In this document: positions 1-6,131 of the stretch, one piece after another
Layout: each line of letters opens with the position of its first letter
Numbering within the stretch: the stretch's first letter is position 1
Source: Zipacnadum sp036504235
GTDB lineage: Bacteria; Armatimonadota; Zipacnadia; Zipacnadales; Zipacnadaceae
Reading direction: 5' to 3'
DNA: 64,000 nucleotides
Assembly: GCA_036504235.1 (NCBI GenBank)
Contig: DASXVN010000008.1
Coordinates: 1 to 64,000, forward strand
Position numbers and translations under genes: made by a program
Notes under the pieces: model-generated
Seen by the model: only the letters and a program-made list of their open reading frames with translations
Databases searched by the model: none
Told to the model about the DNA's origin: nothing

Positions 1-290
1 GGGGTGCCCGAGGTCTGCCGAGGGCGGGGTGGGCCCGCGCCTGCCGAGAACTCCCGGTTAGCGGTCGCCTCCGCCGTTCCCCCCTCTCCTGCGGGGGCTC
101 GTCGGCGAGCGCCAGGAGAGGGGCCGGGGGTGAGGCCCGGCAGCCGTAAGCCCCTCCCGCCGCGGGAGGGGTGCCCGAGGTCTGCCGAGGGCGGGGTGGG
201 CCAGCGCCTGCCGAGAACTCCCAGTTAGCGGTCGCCCCCTTGCCGTTCCCCCCCCTCTCCTGCCAGGAGAGGGGGCCGGGGGGTGAGACC
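1..290. repeat. Tandem 167-bp intergenic repeat with GC-rich palindromes
   Basis: No gene is visible here. A block beginning GGGGTGCCCGAGGTCTGCC at base 1 recurs at base 168, so the unit is about 167 bases long. Each copy carries a CCTCTCCTG...CAGGAGAGG palindrome followed by GGCCGGGGG. A diverged copy of the same block lies near 45411-45517. It looks like a dispersed intergenic repeat family rather than a coding region. Confidence 0.7.
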
Positions 291-298
291 AGCCGCCC

Positions 299-1114
299 CT
301 ACCTCTTCTCCCCTCGAATCTTCTCCCGCGCTTCCTCAAACAGCGGCGCCATCTGCGCCATGGTGTACGTCCGCTGCTCGAAACTGCGCTTTTCCAGCGT
401 CTCCAGAAAGCCCCGGAAGTCCTCGAAGTACGACCCGTAAATGTGGAACGAGTCCGCGATGTGGTTATACTGGCCGGCGACGATGGGCCGACCCAGGCGC
501 TCCCCCAGCCGCTCGGCCACGCTCTGCTGCAGCGCGGTGAAGGCGAACATGTTCATGAACGCGGCCTTGTAGGCGTCGTTGCTGCGCATGTGGGCCGACA
601 TCACCAGCCGGTCGCCCACCAGGCGGAACCAGAGGCGCTGCAGGCAGGCGGGATGGTCCGTTTTGCCGTCCTCCCAGGGCTTCCACAGGGTGGCCTGCGC
701 CCGGCGGCTCTCCGGCGCGGCGGCCAGGGTCTCCACCACGTAGGCCAGTTGGTCCACCGGCTCGGCCACCCCCGGCACGGAGTACGCGGTCAGCCGCTCG
801 TGGTAGGTGTACTGCCACTTGCCGGCCTCCGGGTCAATCCAGTGGTCGTGCAGGCCGTCAATGACCTCCTGGCAGTAGATCTCCAGGTCGTAGATGCCCC
901 CCGGCAGCGCCCGGTGCAGGCGCGGCTCGCTGAAGGGCTCGGCAATCGCCAGGCACAGGGTCACGTCGCGGCTCGGCGGGTCGCCGGGGCGATCGTACTG
1001 GGTCTCAATGGTCATGCCCTGCTCCCAGCAGGCCAGCACCGCGCGCTCCCAGCCCTCGGCGAGGTTCTGGGCGCGGATACTGATTACCGGCAGATCTAGC
1101 GGAAGCTCGTTCAT
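299..1114 (-). CDS. thyA: Thymidylate synthase, ThyA family (archaeal-like branch)
   Basis: The 271-residue product looks like a ThyA-type thymidylate synthase, which methylates dUMP to dTMP with methylene-tetrahydrofolate in the cytoplasm. The nucleophile is visible as Cys157 in DHPACLQRLWF. The phosphate-binding RSND motif follows at 177-180, the Asn that selects dUMP over dCMP at about 188, and the His-Ile-Tyr deoxyribose motif at 224-226. Overall similarity to E. coli ThyA is low, and the spacing resembles the shorter methanogen-type enzymes. The ATG at 1114 is preceded by AAAGG at good spacing. It is the last gene of a short minus-strand series, 17 bases after a small membrane ORF. No dihydrofolate reductase gene is nearby. 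A related nucleotide hydroxymethylase is possible but less likely because the Asn is kept. Confidence 0.8.
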   Translation of the reverse strand: MNELPLDLPVISIRAQNLAEGWERAVLACWEQGMTIETQYDRPGDPPSRDVTLCLAIAEPFSEPRLHRALPGGIYDLEIYCQEVIDGLHDHWIDPEAGKWQYTYHERLTAYSVPGVAEPVDQLAYVVETLAAAPESRRAQATLWKPWEDGKTDHPACLQRLWFRLVGDRLVMSAHMRSNDAYKAAFMNMFAFTALQQSVAERLGERLGRPIVAGQYNHIADSFHIYGSYFEDFRGFLETLEKRSFEQRTYTMAQMAPLFEEAREKIRGEKR

Positions 1115-1131
1115 GGTTGCTGCCTTTCGGA

Positions 1132-1329
1132 TTATGGTTGGGCAAGCGGCGGCGCGGGCGGGGCCAGGGGGGCCGTGCGCGGCGCCGGGCCTCCCGGGAG
1201 GGCCACCGGCGGGCGGACCGCCCGGGAGACCAGGAAGGTCCCCCCCAGCAGCAGTAGGAAGCCCAGGAAGATGAGCAGCGCGGCCCGCCGCTGCCTTGCT
1301 GCCGACGGACCGGTCTCTTTACTCGCCAT
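1132..1329 (-). CDS. Small single-pass membrane protein, unknown function
   Basis: This 65-residue ORF has a charged N-terminus of about 16 residues, one hydrophobic helix (about residues 17-35, AALLIFLGFLLLLGGTFLV) and a Pro/Ala-rich tail of about 28 residues. I do not recognise a family. The ATG overlaps the end of the preceding 39-residue ORF by 11 bases, and a GCGAGG stretch lies upstream as a possible ribosome binding site. It sits between that ORF and the thymidylate synthase on the same strand, so the three are probably co-transcribed. The Pro-rich tail could be an artefact of GC-rich sequence, which lowers confidence. Confidence 0.45.
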   Translation of the reverse strand: MASKETGPSAARQRRAALLIFLGFLLLLGGTFLVSRAVRPPVALPGGPAPRTAPLAPPAPPLAQP

Positions 1330-1438
1330 AATGCGCCTCGCAGTATTGGTATTCGTAGACGTTGAGCAGATTCTGGTCGGGCCGCTCCTCGATCAACCGG
1401 AGGACGCGTTCCACCGCTTCATCAATCCGTGCGGTCAT
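1319..1438 (-). CDS. 39-residue microprotein resembling the N-terminus of the adjacent UroD-family protein
   Basis: The ORF begins at an ATG with a strong Shine-Dalgarno (GAAGGAGTGGTT before ATG). It reads roughly IDEAVERVLRLIEERPDQN followed by LLNVYEY. The N-terminus of the UroD-family gene just upstream reads IDEAVAAVLDVMEERPEKN followed by WLNLYED, so the two are clearly related over about 25 residues. It may be a real small protein, perhaps a partner or regulator of the larger enzyme, or the remnant of a tandem duplicate that lost everything after its first 30 codons. The strong ribosome binding site argues that it is translated. A paired inverted-repeat site (1469-1508) lies just upstream. 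Confidence 0.5.
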   Translation of the reverse strand: MTARIDEAVERVLRLIEERPDQNLLNVYEYQYCEAHYGE

Positions 1439-1468
1439 AACCACTCCTTCGGGACAGCCGGCTCGCGC

Positions 1469-1508
1469 AAAAGGTAAGATTATCTTACGTAAGACCGTCT
1501 TACCTTTT
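1469..1508. promoter_or_regulatory. Paired palindromic operator or double hairpin
   Basis: Two perfect 15-base palindromes, GTAAGATTATCTTAC and GTAAGACCGTCTTAC, abut at 1474-1488 and 1489-1503. They are enclosed by AAAAG and CTTTT, so the whole 40 bases form a larger dyad that is perfect except for the central triplets. The site lies between the stop of the UroD-family gene and the start of the 39-residue ORF. It may be a two-dimer operator for a repressor, or an RNA element forming two small hairpins or one long one. The flanking CTTTT could also give weak termination. Confidence 0.55.
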
Positions 1509-2637
1509 AGCCCCACCGCTGCGCGTAGTAGTCGTCCAGGCGACCGCGCAGGGCGACGACCTCCGGCTGGCGGCTCTCGCGCCAGGTCATGATGCTGAAG
1601 CCGAAGGTCTGCAGCGGGTGGTCCTCCAGCCGGTCCAACTTCTCGCGAATCATGGCCTCAAAGTCGCCCTCCCACAGCTCCACCCCGCCGCCCAGAGCGA
1701 TGGGCCGGTCCCCGATCTCCGCCAGCGCCTCATCCTGGCTGATCTGCGGCGCGAAACCGGCGACCGTTTCACACCACTCGGTCAGGCGAATCTGCGGCAA
1801 ACCGCGCAGGGTCTCCTCAAAGACATGGCGGCCGCCATCCATGTGAATGGCAATCGGCCCCAGGGCTGCAGCGATCTGCGTGTCGCAGGGCAGGCCGAAC
1901 TCGCGGTAGTCGGCGCGGGAGATCAGGTCCACCGAGCACTCGGCGATGCGGCTGGTATAGCCGACCGCGTCCACCATGCGGTCCGCGCCGATCCACTCGG
2001 CCATCGCGCGCCGCGCCTGAATATTGAAGTCGGTGATCATCTGCAGCAGGTGATGCAGCCGCTCGGGCTCCGTCCGCATATAGACGAAGACCTCCGTGCC
2101 CAGGATCGAGTGGGAAGTGTTGATGGGGCCCTGCATGTCCGGGTAGACGATCTTGATCTCCGGCGGCGTGTGCGCCTTGTAAAACTCGATGGCTTCCCGA
2201 ACCTGGGGCCAGCAGCCGGCGGTGTTGACGTCCGGCGGCTCGCAGTCGTCGAAAGCCTCCAGGGGCAGATGAGCGACGACCCCGCCCTGATTGCGGGGGC
2301 GGGTGTCAGGGACCACTCCGAAGGCGGAGGCGACACTGGGGACGCCCACCCCGCAGCCCAGCACCGGGGTGTAGCAGTTGTTGCTCGCCAGGGGACCCGC
2401 CATGCCGCGCAGGGAGTTGAGCAGGTTCTGCTCCAGGGGGTCCTCGGTGGCCAGCTGGGTGTCGTCAAGCACCGGAATCTCCGACCAGTGGGTGCAGCGG
2501 CCCAGCGACAAGGGGCAACCCCGGGGCCGCCGCCCCGCCGCCAGGTCCTCGTAAAGGTTGAGCCAGTTCTTCTCCGGGCGCTCTTCCATAACGTCCAGAA
2601 CGGCGGCTACGGCTTCGTCAATTGCGGTGGTGCTCAT
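1507..2637 (-). CDS. Uroporphyrinogen decarboxylase-family protein (corrinoid methyltransferase-like)
   Basis: The 376-residue product belongs to the UroD/MtaA/CmuA TIM-barrel superfamily, by overall architecture and the C-terminal pattern IALGGGVELWEG. Members outside haem synthesis usually transfer methyl groups to or from corrinoid cofactors. I chose the ATG at 2637 because GAGGT lies about nine bases upstream; an in-frame extension to 2796 lacks protein-like sequence. The usual methyltransferase zinc motif His-x-Cys-Gly appears here as IHMDGG, so the Cys ligand is missing and classical zinc-thiol activation is doubtful. It is divergent from a Gfo/Idh/MocA oxidoreductase, with a 222-base shared promoter region. 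No corrinoid-binding protein lies nearby. The substrate cannot be named. Confidence 0.7.
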   Translation of the reverse strand: MSTTAIDEAVAAVLDVMEERPEKNWLNLYEDLAAGRRPRGCPLSLGRCTHWSEIPVLDDTQLATEDPLEQNLLNSLRGMAGPLASNNCYTPVLGCGVGVPSVASAFGVVPDTRPRNQGGVVAHLPLEAFDDCEPPDVNTAGCWPQVREAIEFYKAHTPPEIKIVYPDMQGPINTSHSILGTEVFVYMRTEPERLHHLLQMITDFNIQARRAMAEWIGADRMVDAVGYTSRIAECSVDLISRADYREFGLPCDTQIAAALGPIAIHMDGGRHVFEETLRGLPQIRLTEWCETVAGFAPQISQDEALAEIGDRPIALGGGVELWEGDFEAMIREKLDRLEDHPLQTFGFSIMTWRESRQPEVVALRGRLDDYYAQRWG

Positions 2638-2859
2638 AAAGGCAATACCTCGTAGTTGGTTTCCGCGGGAGAACAGCGACCGGAGTGGTTTCTCCGCCGG
2701 GGGGTCCCGGTCCTGCCGACGCCCAGCATCTCGCAAAAAGGCATCCGTCGGGGCAGGTCTTAGGAGTTGGACGGGGAACGTGCACGCTGGTCCCATGAGG
2801 CGTCCCCTCTAGCCATTGTAGGCGGGGCGGGGCGCGGCGTCAATCAAGGAGGAACTTCC

Positions 2860-3873
2860 ATGTCCATTCGTGTCGCGGTTGTCGGCCTGGGCGGTCAGGG
2901 CCGGAATTATGCCTCTTATTTGCAGGATTTGCCCCCGTGGGAGGTGGTCGGCGGGAGCGACATCTCCCCCGCCTCCCGGCAGATCGCGGCGGAACAGTTG
3001 GGCTTCCCCGTCTATGAGACGGTGGAAGAACTGCTGGAAAAGACCCAGCCGGAGGTGGTCTACGTGGCCACGGCCACTTTCGCCCACGTCGAGCCCACCG
3101 TGACCGCCCTGCAGGCGGGCTGCCATGTGGTGCTGGACAAGCCGATGGGCGTGAACCTCGCGGAGGCCGACGTGATGGTGGCCGCCGCTCAGGCCGCGCG
3201 GGGCGAGCTGTTCATCTACCACAACCGCCGCGGCGATGGCGATTTCTTCGTGCTTAATGAACTGGTGCAGGCCGGGCGGCTGGGCGCGATCAAGCAACTG
3301 CGGTCGTGCCTGATGGCCGACGCGCCCGAGCCGGCCGCCACGCCGGAGAACTGGCGCGCGGACCCGGCCCGCGGCGGCGGCGCCCTGCTCGACTGGGGTC
3401 CGCACCTGCTGGACCAGGCGCTGGCGCTGGTCCCCGGCACGCCGCGCCGCCTCTTCGCCGAGGTGCGCACGATGAGCTGGACGCTGCCGGTGGAGAACTA
3501 CTTCCGCGTGCAGGTTTGGTGCGAGGGCGACGGCTTCATTGACGTGGAGTACAACAACGCCGCCCCGCTGGAGATGCCCCGCTTTTACGTCCTGGGCGAG
3601 CGCGGGGCCGCGATTAAGTACGGCATGGAGGGCTGCGTCGGCTCCCCGCTGTCGCTGCTGCACACCGAGTTCCTGGTCCGCGACTACCTCGACGACAAGG
3701 TCCAGATCGTCCGCTCGGCTCGGCAAGACCCGGGCCTGCTCTGGCGCAACCTGGCGGAGGTAGTGCAGGGCAAGGCGGAGCCGCTGGTGCCGCTGGCGCA
3801 CGCCTATAAGGTGATGAAGGTGCTCGACGCCGCCCGGCGCTCGGCCGAGAGCGGGGAGATCGTAGAGCTCTAG
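2860..3873 (+). CDS. Gfo/Idh/MocA-family NAD(P)-dependent oxidoreductase
   Basis: This 337-residue protein has an N-terminal Rossmann fold with the dinucleotide motif GLGGQG (residues 9-14). The family's catalytic Lys-Pro pair is seen as VVLDKPMGV in place of the more common EKP. A C-terminal alpha/beta substrate domain contains DWGPHLLDQAL, which carries the conserved Gly-x-His. Relatives oxidise or isomerise sugars, inositols and glycosides, and such genes are abundant in polysaccharide degraders. The ATG at 2860 has a near-perfect Shine-Dalgarno (AAGGAGG) eight bases upstream. It stands alone on the plus strand, divergent from the UroD-family gene. The exact sugar substrate cannot be inferred. 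Confidence 0.85.
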   Translation: MSIRVAVVGLGGQGRNYASYLQDLPPWEVVGGSDISPASRQIAAEQLGFPVYETVEELLEKTQPEVVYVATATFAHVEPTVTALQAGCHVVLDKPMGVNLAEADVMVAAAQAARGELFIYHNRRGDGDFFVLNELVQAGRLGAIKQLRSCLMADAPEPAATPENWRADPARGGGALLDWGPHLLDQALALVPGTPRRLFAEVRTMSWTLPVENYFRVQVWCEGDGFIDVEYNNAAPLEMPRFYVLGERGAAIKYGMEGCVGSPLSLLHTEFLVRDYLDDKVQIVRSARQDPGLLWRNLAEVVQGKAEPLVPLAHAYKVMKVLDAARRSAESGEIVEL

Positions 3874-3883
3874 TGAGGCTCTC

Positions 3884-3991
3884 GTAGGGGCGCGTTTTGC
3901 CCGTCCTCGGGCAACACACGCCCGTTCGCTGACTGTCACTTAGCGAGCGGGCGTGTGTGCCGGCAAACGGCGCCGGCAAACGCGCCCCTAC
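3884..3991. repeat. 108-bp dispersed hairpin element, copy 1
   Basis: The ends GTAGGGGCGCGTTT and AAACGCGCCCCTAC are perfect inverted repeats. They enclose a second inverted repeat, CCCGTTCGCT...AGCGAGCGGG, and flanking ACACACGCCC/GGGCGTGTGTG arms. The element starts ten bases after the oxidoreductase stop codon. Related copies are at 4150-4220 (right half only) and 55530-55658. It is probably a non-autonomous REP- or MITE-like element that may also work as a terminator. Confidence 0.75.
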
Positions 3992-4010
3992 ACGGAAACG
4001 GCCCTACCCC

Positions 4011-4146
4011 CAATTCCCCCTCCCTAAAGGGAGGGGGGATTGGCTTGGTGGCGGGGACGCCGTTCGCGGTCGCCGGGACCCACCCCCGGCGCTTACGCGC
4101 CGCCCCTCCCTAAATAGGGAGGGGTGCGGAGGAGGCGGGGGTGAGG
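4011..4146. repeat. GC-rich intergenic palindromes
   Basis: This non-coding stretch holds several short palindromes, including CCCTCCCTAAAGGGAGGGG and CCCTCCCTAAATAGGGAGGG, with GGGGGTGAGGCTCCCC at its end. These belong to the same dispersed intergenic family seen near 24562, 42051 and 45305. I see no gene. Confidence 0.55.
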
Positions 4147-4149
4147 CTC

Positions 4150-4220
4150 CCCGTTCGCTAACTGTCAGCTAGCGAGCGGGCGTGTGTGCCGGCAAACGAC
4201 GCCGGCAAACGCGCCCCTAC
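4150..4220. repeat. Dispersed hairpin element, right-half copy
   Basis: The sequence CCGTTCGCT...AGCGAGCGGGCGTGTGTGCC, followed by GCAAACGCGCCCCTAC, repeats the right half of the element at 3884-3991. The left GTAGGGGCGCG end is missing, so this copy is truncated. Confidence 0.7.
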
Positions 4221-4326
4221 GCGGAAACGGCCCTCCCCTCGCTACTTTCCACCCGCTTCCACCCCTGCCGGAGCAGCCGCAACCCCTTCCTCCCGCAACA
4301 TCCTCGCAATAATAGCGAAAACCCCT

Positions 4327-4378
4327 CGAAACAAACCCTGGGTATAGTAGCGTCACAGTCTGCAAACTAGCCCAGGGG
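4327..4378 (+). promoter_or_regulatory. Upstream element shared by both amt genes (copy 1)
   Basis: CGAAACAA (4327-4334) and TAGCCCAGGGG (from 4368) are 41 bases apart; the same pair is 42 bases apart upstream of the second ammonium transporter. A TATAGT at 4343-4348 could be a -10 box. GTCACAGTCT (4352-4361) is the reverse complement of AGACTGTGAC upstream of the second transporter. This is a candidate common promoter or operator for nitrogen control. The leader to the amt start is about 200 bases. Confidence 0.4.
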
Positions 4379-4389
4379 GGTACACACCC

Positions 4390-4587
4390 ATGAGAACCAT
4401 CGTTTGCCTGCACTCGTCCGGCTCCGCTTCCGGGGCTGCGGCCGGGGTGGGGGGCTACTGCCGCTCGTGGTCCGGCCGACCGTACGTCGCGCCGCGGGCC
4501 CTACCGCCGCGGGACAAGCCCCAGACGCTCGTGGCCCCGCCGGCTCCCATCTCGACTTGGCCCGAAGGCGAGGAATCCACGTTATGA
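4390..4587 (+). CDS. Possible 65-residue leader ORF overlapping amt
   Basis: An ORF of 65 codons starts ten bases downstream of the shared amt element. Its stop overlaps the transporter start in an ATGA configuration, the arrangement typical of translational coupling. The product is Ser/Pro/Ala-rich with no recognisable domain and may be chance open frame in GC-rich sequence. I list it because it fills most of an otherwise unexplained 200-base leader. Confidence 0.2.
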   Translation: MRTIVCLHSSGSASGAAAGVGGYCRSWSGRPYVAPRALPPRDKPQTLVAPPAPISTWPEGEESTL

Positions 4588-6017
4588 AAACGAAAATGCT
4601 GATCATCGGCGGGATCATCGTGACGCTGGGGGCGGTGCTGGCCGCCTACGGGCGGGCGACGGCCGCCCCGGCGACGCCACTCGTGCCCGGTCTCAACCAG
4701 GCGGACATGGCCTGGGTCTCGATTTGCGCCGGCCTGGTCATGCTCATGACTCCGGCGCTCGGGTTCTTTTATGGGGGGCTGGTCCGGCACAAGAACCTGG
4801 TCTCCACGGTCGTGCAGTGCTTCACCATCTTCGCGGTGGCCTGCGGCGTGTGGACGCTGTGGGGCTACAGCCTGGCCTTCGCGCCCTCGCATTTGGGGCT
4901 GGTCGGCGGGCTCAAGTACCTGTTCCTGCACGGCGTGGGGCAGGAGCCGGATCCCGTGTACGCCAAGACGATACCGGCGCTGTCCTTCTACTTCTTCCAG
5001 ATGAAGTTCGCGGCCATCACCCCGGCGCTGATTATCGGGGCGATCGCCGAGCGCATCCGCTTCCGCTCGCTGATGCTGTTCATCATCGTGTGGGCGACCG
5101 TGGTGTACGCGCCGGTCGCGCATTGGGTCTGGGCGGACGGCGGGTGGCTGCGGAACCTGGGCGCGCTGGACTTTGCCGGCGGCACCGTGGTGCATATCCT
5201 GGCGGGCGTTTCCGCGCTGGCCGCGGCCCTGGTCATCGGGCGACGCACCAAGGTGGCGGGCGACCACGAAGGCCCCTCCAACGTGCCGTTCGTCATTCTG
5301 GGGGCGGCGCTGCTCTGGTTCGGCTGGTTCGGGTTCAACGCGGGCAGCGCGCTGGCGATGAACGGGCTCGCCGTCAACGCCCTGGTCACCACGAACATCG
5401 CGGCCGCCTTCGCCACGGTGAGCTGGATGGTCGTGGAGTGGTACCTGCACGGCAAGCCCAGCGCGACCGGCGCGGCGATCGGCGCGGTCTGCGGGCTGGT
5501 GGCGATCACGCCCGCCGCGGGCTACGTGGACCTGACCTCGGCTATCGTCATCGGCCTGCTCGCCGGGCTGATCTGCAACTTCTTCGTCATCCTGATGAAG
5601 CGCACCCGGCTGGATGACACCCTGGACGTGTTCGCCTGCCACGGCGTCGGCGGCATCTGGGGAGCGCTGGCTACCGGCTTGTTCGCGCAGAAGGCGATCA
5701 ACGAGGCAGGCGCCAACGGGCTGTTCTTCGGCAACCCGAAGCAGTTCTTCATCCAGGTGGTGGCGGTGCTGGCCTCCGCGATTTGGGGGTTCGTGATGAC
5801 GGTGGTGATTCTCAAGATCGTGGACCGGATCATGGGGCTGCGGGTCACCGAGGAGGAGGAAGCCGTCGGGCTGGACGTGTCCCAGCACGGCGAGGAAGCC
5901 TACGGCGGGCTGGTCTGGTACGTGCCCTCGGTGGTCACGCCGCATACCGGCGAGGCGATCCGGCCGGAGAGGATCCACTATACCTTCGAGAAGAAGGCGC
6001 CCCCGCCTCGGCGGTAA
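4584..6017 (+). CDS. amt: Ammonium transporter, Amt family (copy 1)
   Basis: The 477-residue inner-membrane protein is a typical Amt/MEP/Rh channel. It has a cleavable-looking N-terminal hydrophobic segment (residues 1-28) followed by about eleven helices. The pore twin histidines are visible as His204 in GGTVVHILAG and His353 in FACHGVGGIWG, and the family signature DDTLDVFACHGVGG is intact. I chose the ATG at 4584 because it begins the signal-like segment; the in-frame extension to 4404 is not protein-like. It is closely similar to the second copy at 13791 over nearly the whole length. No glnK/glnB lies beside it, although Amt genes are usually paired with a PII gene. Convergent with the exported-protein group downstream. 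Confidence 0.95.
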   Translation: MKTKMLIIGGIIVTLGAVLAAYGRATAAPATPLVPGLNQADMAWVSICAGLVMLMTPALGFFYGGLVRHKNLVSTVVQCFTIFAVACGVWTLWGYSLAFAPSHLGLVGGLKYLFLHGVGQEPDPVYAKTIPALSFYFFQMKFAAITPALIIGAIAERIRFRSLMLFIIVWATVVYAPVAHWVWADGGWLRNLGALDFAGGTVVHILAGVSALAAALVIGRRTKVAGDHEGPSNVPFVILGAALLWFGWFGFNAGSALAMNGLAVNALVTTNIAAAFATVSWMVVEWYLHGKPSATGAAIGAVCGLVAITPAAGYVDLTSAIVIGLLAGLICNFFVILMKRTRLDDTLDVFACHGVGGIWGALATGLFAQKAINEAGANGLFFGNPKQFFIQVVAVLASAIWGFVMTVVILKIVDRIMGLRVTEEEEAVGLDVSQHGEEAYGGLVWYVPSVVTPHTGEAIRPERIHYTFEKKAPPPRR

Positions 6018-6050
6018 GGGGGGCATCCAGCGCCGGCGCGGGTAGAGCAA

Positions 6051-6092
6051 CGCCCCCGGAGGGAGAGGCCCAACCTCTCCTCTCCGGGGGCG
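6051..6092. terminator. Hairpin between convergent genes
   Basis: CGCCCCCGGAGGGAGAGG pairs with CCTCTCCTCTCCGGGGGCG across a five-base loop, with one bulge. It lies between the convergent amt and giant exported-protein genes, and so could end transcription in both directions. No clear T-run is present, so it may also be a member of the local hairpin repeat family. Confidence 0.45.
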
Positions 6093-6131
6093 CAAGGCGC
6101 CCGGGGAGGGCGCAGCGACCAGTCAGACGCC

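Noticed and set aside
4404..4583. N-terminal extension of the first ammonium transporter
   Set aside because: The added 60 residues are Arg/Gly/Pro-rich, lack similarity to Amt proteins, and the inner ATG begins a proper signal-like segment.
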